Assembly: GCA_963724405.1 (NCBI GenBank) | Contig: CAVRUQ010000003.1 | Span: 1,178,001 to 1,242,000 of the forward strand | Reading direction: 5' to 3' | Source: CAVQBJ01 sp963724405 | Lineage (GTDB): Bacteria > Actinomycetota > Thermoleophilia > Solirubrobacterales > Solirubrobacteraceae | DNA: 64,000 nucleotides | Shown here: piece by piece, positions 24,856-34,365 of the stretch | Position numbering within the stretch: position 1 is the first letter of the stretch | Layout: every line of letters starts with the position of its first letter | Notes under the pieces: model-generated | What the model was told of the DNA's origin: nothing | Database searches by the model: none | The model's input: the letters and a program-made list of their open reading frames with translations, nothing else | Made by a program: the position numbers and the translations under genes

Positions 24856-25860
24856 ATGACCGCCGCGGGGCTTCCGCCGCTCGTCGACGCGCATGGTCGC
24901 GCGATCGAGGATCTGCGTATCTCGGTGACCGACCGCTGCAACTTCCGCTGCCAGTACTGCATGCCGGCCGAGGGGCTGCCGTGGCTGGATCGCGACGAGA
25001 TCCTCCGCTTCGAGGAGATCGAGCGTGTCGTGCGCATCCTCGTCGCCATGGGGGTGCGCGACGTGCGCCTGACCGGTGGCGAGCCGCTCGTGCGCCGCGA
25101 CCTCCCGGTGCTCGCCGGGATGCTCCGCGCGATCGACGGCCTGCGTGACCTGTCGCTGACGACCAACGGGTACCTGCTCGAGCGCGACGCCGCCGCGCTC
25201 GTGGCGGCCGGCGTGGACCGCTTCAACGTGTCCGTCGACTCCCTCCAGCGCGACCGCTTCTTCGCCATGACGCGTCGCGACGCGCTCCCCCGGGTGCTGC
25301 GGGGGCTGCGCACCCTGGCCGACCACCCCCAGGCGCATCCGATCAAGGTCAACGCGGTCGGGATCCGCGGTTTCACCGAGGAGGAGATCCTCCCGTTCGC
25401 CCGCTTCGCGCGCGAGCACCCCTATGAGGTGCGCTTCATCGAGTTCATGCCGCTCGACGCCGACCGCGCGTGGACCCCCGAGCAGGTCCTGACCGGCGAG
25501 GAGATCCGCTGCGCGATCGATGCCGTGTTCCCGCTCGAGCCCGAGCCGCGCGAGCCGAGCGCGACCGCGCGGGTGTACCGCTTCGCGGACGGACGGGGCC
25601 GCATCGGCTTCATCAACCCGGTGTCCGAGCCCTTCTGCGGGGACTGCAATCGCATCCGGCTGACGGCCGAGGGCCAGCTGCGCACGTGCCTGTTCTCGCG
25701 GCGCGAGACCGACCTGCGCGAACCGCTCCGGAGCGACGTCTCCGACGACGAGATCGCCGAGCTCATCGCCGCCGCGGTGTGGCGCAAGGAGCTCAAGCAT
25801 CACGTCAACGACCCCGGCTTCGTCCCTCCCCCGCGGACGATGTCGGCGATCGGCGGCTGA
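24856..25860 (+). CDS. moaA: GTP 3',8-cyclase (molybdenum cofactor biosynthesis)
   Basis: 334 aa, normal MoaA length. The N-terminal radical-SAM cluster motif is CNFRCQYC, followed by RLTGGEPLVRRDLP and LTTNGYLL. The C-terminal second 4Fe-4S site, CGDCNRIRLTAEGQLRTC, is diagnostic of MoaA, and the protein ends in the conserved Gly-Gly tail (SAIGG). It catalyses the first step of molybdopterin synthesis with MoaC in the cytoplasm. No other moa gene is visible in the window. Confidence 0.96.
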   Translation: MTAAGLPPLVDAHGRAIEDLRISVTDRCNFRCQYCMPAEGLPWLDRDEILRFEEIERVVRILVAMGVRDVRLTGGEPLVRRDLPVLAGMLRAIDGLRDLSLTTNGYLLERDAAALVAAGVDRFNVSVDSLQRDRFFAMTRRDALPRVLRGLRTLADHPQAHPIKVNAVGIRGFTEEEILPFARFAREHPYEVRFIEFMPLDADRAWTPEQVLTGEEIRCAIDAVFPLEPEPREPSATARVYRFADGRGRIGFINPVSEPFCGDCNRIRLTAEGQLRTCLFSRRETDLREPLRSDVSDDEIAELIAAAVWRKELKHHVNDPGFVPPPRTMSAIGG

Positions 25861-25952
25861 GGACCGGCGGCAACGCGGCGCCCGGCGTGTAACACCGGCG
25901 CCCGCCCGCGAGACAGAGCGGCGGCCCCGTCGGCTTCCGCTATGCCCCTGCA

Positions 25953-27698
25953 ATGATCGTCCTGCTCGCCTTCGCCGTGCTCGCCGGAGCCGGCACCGCA
26001 CTCAGCCCGTGTGTCCTGCCGGTGCTTCCCGCGCTGCTGTCGGCCGGCGGCGTCGGCGGACGCCGCCGCCCGCTCGGCGTCGTGCTCGGCCTATCGATCA
26101 CGTTCGCGGTCACGATCATCGGCATCTCGAAGGTCGTCGACGGCGTCGGCCTGGGCGCCGATCCCCTGCGCGCGATTGCCGTCGTCGTGCTGCTCGGCTT
26201 CGGTCTGGCGCTCGTGTTTCCAACCCTCGCCGCCCGCCTGGAGGCCCCGCTTGCCTCGCTGTCGCGTTTCGGGCCCCGCACGCGCGGCGACGGGTTCGCC
26301 TCCGGGCTCGTCGTCGGCGCGGCGCTCGGCCTCGTCTACACCCCCTGCGCCGGACCGATCCTCGCCGCGGTGATCTCGGTCGGCGCCGCGACCGGGCGCT
26401 CGGTCGCGGTCGCGGTCGCCTACACATTCGGCTCGGCGGCGGTCCTGTTCGCGCTGATGCTCGGCGGGCACAAGCTGTTCGACCGCGTCCGCCGGGCCGG
26501 GGGCGGACTGGCGCTCCAGCGTGTGCTCGGCGGGATCATGCTCGTCACCGCCCTGGCGATCGTGACCAACGAGGACGTGGCGTTCGACCAATGGGTGGCG
26601 ACGAACATCAAGAACGTGAACCTCACCGCCGGTCTGGAGCAGTCGAACGCGGTCACCCACCGGCTGCCGCAGATCACCGGACACACTCAGCGGTTCGTGG
26701 CCTCGACGGCGCAGGCGAACGCGACCGCGGCGGATCCCGCCGCGGCGAGCGCGTACCCGGACCTCGGAACGGCACCGCCGTTCACCGACACGCAGCGATG
26801 GTTCAACACCCCCGGCAACCGGCCGCTCACGCTGGCCGGGCTGCGCGGCCGCGTCGTCCTGGTCGACTTCTGGACGTACACGTGCATCAACTGCATCCGC
26901 ACGCTGCCCTACCTCGAGGCGTGGGATCAGAAGTACCGCGCCGCCGGCCTGACGATCGTCGGCGTTGAGACGCCGGAGTTCGCCTTCGAGCACGAGGCGT
27001 CGAACGTCGGCGACGCGATCTCGCAGTTCGGCATCCGCTACCCGGTCGTCCAGGACAACAACTACGGCACCTGGAACGCCTACGGCAACCAGTACTGGCC
27101 GGCCGACTATCTCCTCGACGCGAGTGGGAACGTGCGTTACGTCGCGTTCGGCGAGGGCGACTACGACAAGACCGAGGCGGCGATCCGCGCGCTGCTCGTC
27201 GCCTCGGGGCATGCGACCCCGGCCGGACGGGCGCAGCCGCACAACGTCGTCGTGCCGTCCAACGCGGCGACGCCGGAGACCTACCTGGGCACCGAGCGCG
27301 CGCAGGGATGGATCGACGGCGAGCCCATCGCGGGCACCCACAGCTACATCGCTCCGAGCGGCAGCCTGCCGGCGAACGATTTCGCGTTCGGGGGCACTTG
27401 GAACATCGGCGCCCAGCCGGCGACCGCGATCGCCGGCGCCACCATCGACTCCGAGTTCGTGGCCAAGCACGTCTATCTCGTCCTCAGCTCGGCCGGTGGG
27501 TCGCCGCGCCCGATCCAGGTGCTGCTCGACGGCCGCCCGATCTCCGCGGCGGACGCCGGCTCCGACGTGCACAACGGCGTCGTGACCGTGACCGGGCAGC
27601 GCCTCTACACGCTTGTCTCCCTCCCCTCCGACGAGCAGCATCGCCTCACGCTGCGCCTCGCTCCGGGGATCACCGGCTACGCCTTCACGTTCGGGTAG
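25953..27698 (+). CDS. DipZ-like thiol-disulfide protein: CcdA-type membrane domain plus thioredoxin-like domain
   Basis: 581 aa. Six hydrophobic segments in the first ~220 residues carry the paired Cys motifs LSPCVLPVLPALLS and VYTPCAGPILAA of CcdA/DsbD transporters. The exterior part has a redoxin/thioredoxin domain (~285-415) with active site WTYTCINCIRTLPYL, then a beta-rich C-terminal domain (~440-580; YLGTERAQGW, FAFGGTWNI, VYLVLSSAGG) typical of mycobacterial DipZ. It moves reducing electrons across the membrane to exterior thiols, for example in cytochrome c maturation. A single-haem cytochrome c is encoded at 53988. Confidence 0.92.
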   Translation: MIVLLAFAVLAGAGTALSPCVLPVLPALLSAGGVGGRRRPLGVVLGLSITFAVTIIGISKVVDGVGLGADPLRAIAVVVLLGFGLALVFPTLAARLEAPLASLSRFGPRTRGDGFASGLVVGAALGLVYTPCAGPILAAVISVGAATGRSVAVAVAYTFGSAAVLFALMLGGHKLFDRVRRAGGGLALQRVLGGIMLVTALAIVTNEDVAFDQWVATNIKNVNLTAGLEQSNAVTHRLPQITGHTQRFVASTAQANATAADPAAASAYPDLGTAPPFTDTQRWFNTPGNRPLTLAGLRGRVVLVDFWTYTCINCIRTLPYLEAWDQKYRAAGLTIVGVETPEFAFEHEASNVGDAISQFGIRYPVVQDNNYGTWNAYGNQYWPADYLLDASGNVRYVAFGEGDYDKTEAAIRALLVASGHATPAGRAQPHNVVVPSNAATPETYLGTERAQGWIDGEPIAGTHSYIAPSGSLPANDFAFGGTWNIGAQPATAIAGATIDSEFVAKHVYLVLSSAGGSPRPIQVLLDGRPISAADAGSDVHNGVVTVTGQRLYTLVSLPSDEQHRLTLRLAPGITGYAFTFG

Positions 27699-27745
27699 TG
27701 GGCGGCACCGATCGAACCTTTCCCGTGCCCGGCGCCATCGCAGCA

Positions 27746-27751
27746 TAGAAT
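27746..27751 (+). promoter_or_regulatory. -10 box TAGAAT, probable leaderless promoter
   Basis: TAGAAT lies 7 nt before the ATG at 27759. Confidence 0.55.
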
Positions 27752-27758
27752 TGGCCAC

Positions 27759-28340
27759 ATGGACAGCGGCCTGCCCGAGACGACGGCCCGCAGTTGGCTG
27801 CGCTGCTACCGGTGCTGGTCGCAGGATCTCGAGGTGCAGGTGCACTACGAGGGGATCCACAAGATCGATCCGCAGACGGGCGAGCGCGCCGAGGTCGTCG
27901 ATGAGCTGCAGGAGGCCGTCGTGCAATGCCTGGACTGCATGCACGACCAGCCCCACCTCGGCTTCAAGGACGGCCGCGTCGAGCCGATCGAGGACCGCTG
28001 GGAGCGGATGATCGCCGGGACGCCCTGGGTCGCCTCCTGCACGGTCACCGTCGACGCCGACGACGTCGAGACGTGCTCCGGGCCCGAGGCGGGCGACGCG
28101 CTGTCCTACGCCGCCTTCGGCGATCACGGCATCCGCGAGTTCTTCACCCACGTGCGCTTCCACAAGCACGAGGACGACGGGCGGATCGTCGTCCACCTGC
28201 TGGTCGAGCTCTATGCGCGCTCGCTCGAGGAGGCGACCGAGGTCCTCGAGCAGGCCGCTCGCGGCACGTTGACGATCACGTCGTTGGCCGAGGAATCCCG
28301 CCCGCCCGCCGCCGCGGGCGAGGCGCACGGGCACGAGTAG
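27759..28340 (+). CDS. Cys-rich protein of unknown function, possible zinc-ribbon at N-terminus
   Basis: 193 aa. Two Cys pairs (CYRC at ~16-19 and CLDC near residue 58, followed by MHDQPH) could form a zinc ribbon around a short beta segment. A further Cys pair lies at ~95-107. The remainder is a charged alpha/beta region (HGIREFFTHVRFHKHEDD...VVHLLVELYARSLEEATEVLEQAA) that looks like a small ferredoxin-like fold. The C-terminus ends HGHE. There is no signal peptide or helix. I do not recognise the family. A -10 box 7 nt upstream supports the ATG. Confidence 0.6.
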   Translation: MDSGLPETTARSWLRCYRCWSQDLEVQVHYEGIHKIDPQTGERAEVVDELQEAVVQCLDCMHDQPHLGFKDGRVEPIEDRWERMIAGTPWVASCTVTVDADDVETCSGPEAGDALSYAAFGDHGIREFFTHVRFHKHEDDGRIVVHLLVELYARSLEEATEVLEQAARGTLTITSLAEESRPPAAAGEAHGHE

Positions 28341-28447
28341 GGACCGTTCACCGGTTCCCGCCGCGCCCGAACCGCGCGCCGAGCCGGCTCCGGCCTATGG
28401 GGTATGAGGCAGCTGTGCGTTCGCTTCCTCTCCCGAAAGGACCACCC

Positions 28448-29296
28448 ATGAAGATCGCCTTCCTCGGACTCGGCCGCATGGGCCGTGCCCTCGCCGGCCA
28501 TCTGGTCGACGGTGAGTACGAGCTGGTCGTCTGGAACCGCACGCGATCGGCGGCCGACGAGCTCGCGCAGCGCGGCGCGACCGTGGCGAACACGGCCGCC
28601 GAGGCCGTGCACGGCGCCGGCACCGTCATCACCGTGCTCTTCGGCCCGGAGACCGTCCGGGAGGTGGTCGTCGACGCCGACCTGCCGATTCCGGCTGGGG
28701 CGCTGTGGATCGACATCACCACCATCTCCCCGTCCGACGGGTCCGCCTTTGCCCGCTGGTCCGCCGAGCACGGGGTGCGCTACGTGCACTCCCCGGTGAT
28801 CGGATCGATCGGTCCCGCCCGAGCGGGCCAGCTCGGCGTGCTCCTCGGCGGCGACGCCGACGCGGTCGAGGACGCCCGGCCGATCGTGTCGCGCTGGGCG
28901 GATCCGAGCCGGTTGCGGACCTACGACACCCCGGCCAAGGCCGCCACCGCCAAGCTCCTGGCCAACCTCGGCCTCGCCGCCTCGGGACAAGGGCTCGTCG
29001 AGGCCCTGCGACTCGGACGCTCCCAGGGGCTGACGACCGACGACGTGCTGGAAGCGCTCGACCACACGCTCCTGGCGCCGATCAGGGATCTGAAGGGCGA
29101 GATGATCCGCACCGGGTCGTTCTCCGAGACCCAGTTCTCGGCCGATGCGCTGGCCAAGGACACCCGGCTGATGCTGCAGTCGAGCGACTACCCGCTGCCG
29201 GCCGTGGCCGACGCGTTCGAGTCGCTCGAGTTCGCCCGGCGCACCGGCCACGGCGACGACGACTTCTCCGTCATCGCGGCGTTCGACCGCGCCTGA
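28448..29296 (+). CDS. NAD(P)-dependent beta-hydroxyacid dehydrogenase family protein
   Basis: 282 aa. N-terminal Rossmann motif IAFLGLGRMGRALAGHL, a C-terminal all-helical dimerisation domain and the catalytic-Lys region KAATAKLLANLGLAASGQGLVEAL (equivalent of the NK motif) place it in the 3-hydroxyisobutyrate/6-phosphogluconate dehydrogenase superfamily. The substrate is uncertain: the usual substrate motif DAPVSGG reads HSPVIGS here, which fits imine-reductase-like or atypical members. The ATG has an AAAGGA Shine-Dalgarno. A strong hairpin terminator lies 33 bp after the stop. Confidence 0.85.
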   Translation: MKIAFLGLGRMGRALAGHLVDGEYELVVWNRTRSAADELAQRGATVANTAAEAVHGAGTVITVLFGPETVREVVVDADLPIPAGALWIDITTISPSDGSAFARWSAEHGVRYVHSPVIGSIGPARAGQLGVLLGGDADAVEDARPIVSRWADPSRLRTYDTPAKAATAKLLANLGLAASGQGLVEALRLGRSQGLTTDDVLEALDHTLLAPIRDLKGEMIRTGSFSETQFSADALAKDTRLMLQSSDYPLPAVADAFESLEFARRTGHGDDDFSVIAAFDRA

Positions 29297-29329
29297 GCAC
29301 GCTCGGGCCGGCCGCGGGGCCGGCCGCTC

Positions 29330-29360
29330 GACGAATGCCGCCGCTGCGGCGGCATTCGTC
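29330..29360. terminator. Perfect 13-bp hairpin between convergent genes
   Basis: GACGAATGCCGCC (29330-29342) and GGCGGCATTCGTC (29348-29360) are exact inverted repeats around a 5-nt loop. The hairpin lies between the stops of the dehydrogenase gene and pckG and could terminate transcription both ways. There is no clear T tract, as is common in high-GC actinobacteria. Confidence 0.75.
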
Positions 29361-29373
29361 AACCGAGCCGAAG

Positions 29374-31176
29374 CTAGGCGAGCCGCTGCTCGAGTGCCGC
29401 CAGCTGGGCGCGGAGCGCCTCGGGCAGGCGCTCGAACTTCGCGTAGTGCTCGTGGTACTGCGGCAGCTGCGCCGCCCACTCCTGCGGGTCGACCGAGAGG
29501 ACCTTCTGCAGGTCCTCCTCGGCGATCTCCAGGCCCTCCGTGTCGATCGCGCCGGGCGCCGGCAGCAGCCCGATCGGCGACTCGACCGCCTCGGCCTCGC
29601 CGTCACAGCGGCGGAACACCCAGGCCAGCACGCGGCTGTTCTCGCCGAACCCGGGCCACAGGAAGCGTCCGTTCTCGTCCTTGCGGAACCAGTTGACGTA
29701 GAAGAACTTGGGCAGCTTGTCCGCGTCACCCCGCTTGCCGATCTCCAGCCAGTGGGCGAAGTACCGGGCCATGTCGTAGCCGCAGAACGGAAGCATCGCG
29801 AACGGGTCGAAGCGCAACTGGCCGACCTGGCCGGCCGCGGCGGCGGTCGTCTCGGAGGACATGACCGAGCCGAGGAACACGCCGTGCTCGAAGTCGCGCG
29901 CCTCGTGCACGAGCGGCACCACCGACGCCCGGCGTCCGCCGAACAGGATCGCGTCGATCGGCACGCCGGCCGGGTCGTCCCACTCGGGCGCCATCACCGG
30001 GCACTGCGCGGCCGGCACGGTGAAGCGGGCGTTCGGATGCGCGGCCGGGGTCTCGGACGCCGGGGTCCAGTCGTTGCGGCGCCAGTCGCGCAGATGCGCG
30101 GGCTTTGACGCGGTCATCCCTTCCCACCACACGTCGCCGTCGTCGGTGAGCGCACAGTTGGTGAAGATCGTGTCGTGGCGGATCGCGCCCATCGCGCTCG
30201 GGTTCGTGCTCTCGCCGGTGCCCGGCGCGACGCCGAAGAATCCGAACTCGGGGTTGACCGCGTACAAACGCCCGTCCTCGCCGAACTTCATCCAGGCGAT
30301 GTCGTCCCCGACGCACTCGACCTGCCAGCCGTCGAGCGTCGGGATGAGCATCGCGAGGTTCGTCTTCCCGCACGCCGACGGGAAGGCGCCGGCGATGAAC
30401 TTCGCCTTGCCCTCGGGCGAGGTGAGCTTGAGGATGAGCATGTGCTCGGCCAGCCAGCCCTCGTCGCGCGCCATGACCGACGCGATGCGCAGGGCGAAGC
30501 ACTTCTTGCCGAGCAGCGCGTTGCCGCCGTATCCGGAGCCGAAGGACCAGATCTCGCGCGTCTCGGGGAAATGCACGATGTACTTGTTGTCGGCATTGCA
30601 CGGCCACGGGACGTCCTCGACGCCTTCGGTGAGCGGCATGCCCACCGAGTGCAGGCAGGGAACGAAGTCGCCGCGGGTCCCGAGCACGTCGAGCGCCGCC
30701 TGCCCCATGCGGGTCATGATCCGCATGCTCACCGCCACGTAGGCCGAGTCGGTCAGCTGAACCCCGATGTAGCTGTGGTCGGAGCCGAGCGGACCCATCG
30801 AGAACGGGACGACGTACATCGTGCGTCCCTGCATCGACCCGCGGAACAGCTCGACGAGCGCCTCGCGCATCTCCGCCGGATCGCGCCAGTTGTTCGTCGG
30901 GCCGGCGTCGACCTCATGCGCCGAGCAGATGAACGTGCGGTCCTCGACCCGCGCCACGTCGCCCGGGTCCGACAGCGCGAGATACGAGTTCGGGCGCTTG
31001 GCGTCCGACAGACGCTCGAAGGTCCCGGCGTCGACGAGGTCCTGGGCAAGCCGGTCGTACTCCTCGGCCGAGCCGTCACACCAATAGACCGAGTCGGGCT
31101 GCGTGAGGGCGGCTACTTCCTGGACCCAGTTGAGCAAACCGGCGTGTTTCGTCGGGGCGCTGGCAATGGTCTCCAT
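29374..31176 (-). CDS. pckG: Phosphoenolpyruvate carboxykinase (GTP)
   Basis: 600 aa, the normal size for the GTP-dependent enzyme. The P-loop region AGAFPSACGKTNLAML contains the reactive Cys, VGDDIAWMKF is the metal-binding kinase-2 motif, DAILFGGRR binds substrate, and FRKDENGRFLWPGFGENSRV forms the guanine pocket. It converts oxaloacetate and GTP to PEP and CO2 for gluconeogenesis. The ATG at 31176 matches the usual N-terminus; earlier in-frame starts would add a non-conserved extension. AGGAAGGAG lies ~13 nt upstream. The malyl-CoA-type operon nearby could supply oxaloacetate. Confidence 0.97.
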   Translation of the reverse strand: METIASAPTKHAGLLNWVQEVAALTQPDSVYWCDGSAEEYDRLAQDLVDAGTFERLSDAKRPNSYLALSDPGDVARVEDRTFICSAHEVDAGPTNNWRDPAEMREALVELFRGSMQGRTMYVVPFSMGPLGSDHSYIGVQLTDSAYVAVSMRIMTRMGQAALDVLGTRGDFVPCLHSVGMPLTEGVEDVPWPCNADNKYIVHFPETREIWSFGSGYGGNALLGKKCFALRIASVMARDEGWLAEHMLILKLTSPEGKAKFIAGAFPSACGKTNLAMLIPTLDGWQVECVGDDIAWMKFGEDGRLYAVNPEFGFFGVAPGTGESTNPSAMGAIRHDTIFTNCALTDDGDVWWEGMTASKPAHLRDWRRNDWTPASETPAAHPNARFTVPAAQCPVMAPEWDDPAGVPIDAILFGGRRASVVPLVHEARDFEHGVFLGSVMSSETTAAAAGQVGQLRFDPFAMLPFCGYDMARYFAHWLEIGKRGDADKLPKFFYVNWFRKDENGRFLWPGFGENSRVLAWVFRRCDGEAEAVESPIGLLPAPGAIDTEGLEIAEEDLQKVLSVDPQEWAAQLPQYHEHYAKFERLPEALRAQLAALEQRLA

Positions 31177-31373
31177 GTGGTCGACGGTGCTCCTTCCTAG
31201 GGTGGCGGCGGCGCTAAGGGAAGCGTCGGTGTCGGGCAAATGCCCTTTTCGCGTCTCAGACAACAACGGTCGGAGAACGGAAAAACGCCCGGGTCATCGG
31301 GCGAGGTCCTGAAGCCTACCGGTCGAGCCGGCCCAGTCAAACCGGGACTTTCCCCTACCCGGCCCGCGGGACT

Positions 31374-31904
31374 CTACGCGTCGGCCGGCTCGCCGGGGTG
31401 CTTGCGGGGCACGAGCACGAGCCGCTTGAACTCGGCGACCAGGACGCCGTCCTGGTTGAGCACGCGGGTGTGCACGCGCACCGTGCCGCGGTCGGGCTTG
31501 CTCCGCGACTCGGTCTTCTCCAGCACCTCCGACTCCACGTACAGCGTGTCGCCGTGGAAGACCGGATTCGGGTGCGAGAGCTCGTCGGTGGCGAGGTTGG
31601 CGATCGCCTTGCCGCTCACGTCGCTGACGGACAGCCCGAGTGCCAGCGAGTAGACGTACGGGCCGACCACGACGTTGCGCCCCTGCTGGGACTGCTTGGC
31701 GTACACGTCGTTGAGGTGCAGCGGATGGTGGTTCATCGTCAGCAGGCAGAACAGGTGGTCGTCGTACTCGGTCACCGTCTTCGCCGGCCAGTGCTTGTAG
31801 ACGGCTCCGACCTCGAACTCCTCGAGGTAACGGCCGTACGGATGGGCGCCGGACGCTTCGCGCGCGGCCTGGTCGGTCTCGACGGAGGTGGTCGTCTCGC
31901 TCAT
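31374..31904 (-). CDS. MaoC-family (R)-hydratase/dehydratase
   Basis: 176 aa, a single hot-dog hydratase domain. The hydratase-2 motif is visible as EYDDHLFCLLTMNHHPLHLN, with the catalytic Asp/His pair and the GPYVYSLALGLSV helix. It hydrates an enoyl-CoA or mesaconyl-CoA-like substrate. The closest gene context is a malyl-CoA-lyase-like gene 1.3 kb away, and such hydratases often accompany malyl/methylmalyl-CoA lyases in C4-C5 dicarboxyl-CoA metabolism. The exact substrate is inferred. True mesaconyl-CoA hydratases are about twice this length, so a partner subunit or another substrate is possible. Confidence 0.85.
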   Translation of the reverse strand: MSETTTSVETDQAAREASGAHPYGRYLEEFEVGAVYKHWPAKTVTEYDDHLFCLLTMNHHPLHLNDVYAKQSQQGRNVVVGPYVYSLALGLSVSDVSGKAIANLATDELSHPNPVFHGDTLYVESEVLEKTESRSKPDRGTVRVHTRVLNQDGVLVAEFKRLVLVPRKHPGEPADA

Positions 31905-32116
31905 GGGGTGTCTCGTTGTCTCCTGTGTGTGAGGGATCGGCCGCGGCGGCCCGCTGGGATGAAGACGCGGCGCGACACTTCGATGCGGTGTCGGCCAGGT
32001 GGCGTGCGCCGGAATCGATCCTTCGCGACCGCACGCACGCCGCCGTCGCTGAGCACAGAATCCTAGTGGGGAGAACGAAATCAGCCTCGCTCCACCGCCG
32101 CTGATACGGCGGGACG

Positions 32117-33225
32117 GTGCGCTGGCCCAGGGGGGGCATCGCGGGGCGAGCGGCGGCCGCAGTGGGGGTCGCCTCGCTCGCGGCCGGGCTGGCGGCGGCG
32201 CCGGGGGGTGCGCGGATGCCGACGCCGACGGCGCAGCAGATCAGGCGGGCCTGCGGGTCGTCGCTCAGCCTCCTGTTCGGCACCAGGCCCGCCCGAGCGG
32301 CGCCGGGCGCGGTCTCGTCCTCGGTGCTCGCGCCCTACGCGGTGTTCCGTCGACCCAGGTGCCGAGCGACGTCCCTCCGACGCCGGCGCCGGGATCGCAG
32401 TCGCTGGCCGCGCTGCTCGGCGGCCTACAGAGCTACGACCCTGCCGACACGCGACTCGTGGCTACGCTCGGGAGCACCTCGGTCTGTCTCGTCGCCGGGG
32501 TGCCGCGCGAGCTGAACTTGCCGGCAAAGTGCCGGCGCCTGGTCCCGGGGTACCTGCTCACGATCCTGCGCGCCGATGCGCGGCAGCTCGGACGAGGCGC
32601 GACCTATTGCTTCGTGACGGCGACGTCGGAGGTCGCCGGTCAGGCGCCCCTCGAGAGCGTCGCCAGCTCGGGCTGCTTCAGCTTTGCCGGCGTGAACACG
32701 GGCTTTCAGTCGGCCCAGGCGATGGTCGCCGGCGGCAGCAGCGACTCGCTCGAGCTCGTGCCCGATGGCGTCGGCGCGGTGCTGTTCCGCGCGGCCGCCG
32801 TTGCGTCGCCACCCCCGGACACGGTCGAGAGCAACGTCGCCACCGGCGCAGACGTGAACGCGCCCCCGAAACTGGTGCGCAAGCTGGACTTCGCCCTCGC
32901 AAAGCACAGGTGGAGCGAGCTGCGGCGACTGTTCAACATGCTTCTGCCAACCTCCATCAGCTGGCTGACGACCCCCGGCGGAGCCGTCGTGCGGACGTTC
33001 CCGCGCCCGCATGGTCTGGTGGCCGAGACGGTCGCGGACCTGCGCGCCTCGGCCGAGCTCCTGAATCACGGGACGTCGCAGGTCTGCAGCGTCAGTCAGG
33101 CCCCCGGACAGCCACGCAAGCAGCACTGCACCACGCAGCAGAACGGCGGACCGGCGCCACTCGCAAACCGGCCGTGGCGCCCGAGCCGGTACGTTTTCGG
33201 GCAACCTCACAAGGAGATCCCCGAC
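32117..33225 (+). pseudogene. Frameshifted exported protein of unknown function, running in frame into the downstream lyase
   Basis: A GTG at 32117 opens a protein with a clear signal peptide (AAAAVGVASLAAGLAAAPGGA) and a segment SSVLAPYAVFRR. At about 32350 the sensible reading changes frame (STQVPSDVPPTPAPG...), continuing as a beta-rich Cys-containing region (TSVCLVAG, GATYCFVTATSEVAG, GCFSFAGVNTGF) to GGAVVRTFPRP. No stop occurs before the lyase gene, so the second frame would fuse to it. The fusion looks accidental, because the lyase has its own Shine-Dalgarno and start. This is probably a decayed exported-protein gene, or a sequencing error of one deleted base. Confidence 0.6.
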
Positions 33226-34296
33226 GTGCGCAACCCCCGCGACTTCTTCACCCCCCTCGCCATCGGCGCGCCCGAGCCGCTGCGCGAGATCCCGTTCCCG
33301 CCCTCGCGGATGATCCATTTCCTCGACGCGAGCAACGAGAAGATGCGCGCGAAGGCCGGCGACATCGCCGCGAAGACCGACATCCTGCTCGGCAACCTCG
33401 AGGACGCGGTGCCGGTCGACCGCAAGATCGCGGCCCGCGAGGGGCTCGTGGAGGTGGCCAAGACGACCGATCTCGGCTCCACCGCGCTGTGGACGCGCGT
33501 CAACTCGCTCGAGTCCCCCTGGGTGCTCGACGACATCACGACGCTCGTGACCGAGATCGGCGACAAGCTCGAGGTGATCATGGTCCCGAAGGTCGAGGGG
33601 CCGTGGGACATCCATTACGTCGACCGGCTGCTCGCCCAGCTCGAGGCGAAGGCCGGGCTCGAGCGGCCGATCCTCGTACACGCGATCCTCGAGACCGCGC
33701 TCGGCGTGACCAACCTCGAGGAGATCGCCGCCGCCAGCCCACGCATGCAGGGCATGAGCTTCGGTCCGGCCGACCTCGCCGCCTCGCGGCGCATGAAGAC
33801 CACCCGTGTCGGCGGCGGCCACCCGGGCTACCGCGTGATGTCCGATCCCGACCCCGAGAACCCCGACGCGCCGCGCGTGACCGCCCAGCAGGACCTCTGG
33901 CACTACTCGATCGGGCGCATGGTCGACGCCTGCACATCGGTCGGGATCCTCCCCTTCTACGGCCCGTTCGGCGATATCAGGGACAAGGAGGGCTGCGAGA
34001 CGCAGTTCCGCGCCGCCTTCCTGATGGGCTGCGTCGGCGCGTGGTCGCTGCACCCGGACCAGATCACCATCGCCAAGAAGGTGTTCAGCCCCGACCCCGA
34101 GGAGGTGCGCTTCGCCAAGAAGGTGATCGAGGCCATCCCCGACGGTCGCGGCGTGCACATGATCGACGGGAAGATGCAGGACGACGCCACCTGGAAGCAG
34201 TGCCAGGTGATGGTGTCCCTGGCCCGCCTGCTCGCCGAGAAGGATCCCGAGCTCGCCGAGGCGTACGGCTTCGAGCCGGCGACCGCGGGCGCGTAG
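33226..34296 (+). CDS. HpcH/HpaI (CitE-like) CoA-ester lyase, malyl-CoA/beta-methylmalyl-CoA lyase-like
   Basis: 356 aa. A TIM-barrel lyase with the family motifs LLGNLEDAVP (metal Glu/Asp), ALWTRVNSLESPW (CoA-binding Arg), VIMVPKVEGPWDIHYVD, HAILETALGVTNLEEIA and MSFGPADLAASR; the late GAWSLHPDQITIAKKVFSP is also characteristic. The length fits malyl-CoA lyases (~320-350) rather than short CitE proteins (~290). The GTG at 33226 has AAGGAG 9 nt upstream. It is followed by the two ligase subunits and a ferredoxin, which suggests malate activation to malyl-CoA and cleavage to acetyl-CoA plus glyoxylate, or the reverse. The direction is inferred. Confidence 0.88.
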   Translation: MRNPRDFFTPLAIGAPEPLREIPFPPSRMIHFLDASNEKMRAKAGDIAAKTDILLGNLEDAVPVDRKIAAREGLVEVAKTTDLGSTALWTRVNSLESPWVLDDITTLVTEIGDKLEVIMVPKVEGPWDIHYVDRLLAQLEAKAGLERPILVHAILETALGVTNLEEIAAASPRMQGMSFGPADLAASRRMKTTRVGGGHPGYRVMSDPDPENPDAPRVTAQQDLWHYSIGRMVDACTSVGILPFYGPFGDIRDKEGCETQFRAAFLMGCVGAWSLHPDQITIAKKVFSPDPEEVRFAKKVIEAIPDGRGVHMIDGKMQDDATWKQCQVMVSLARLLAEKDPELAEAYGFEPATAGA

Positions 34297-34365
34297 CCGC
34301 CGCTGCCCCGCAACCGCTAGGGTTCCCGACCGCCGAGCCCCTAACAGCAGGAGCTTCCCAACGCC

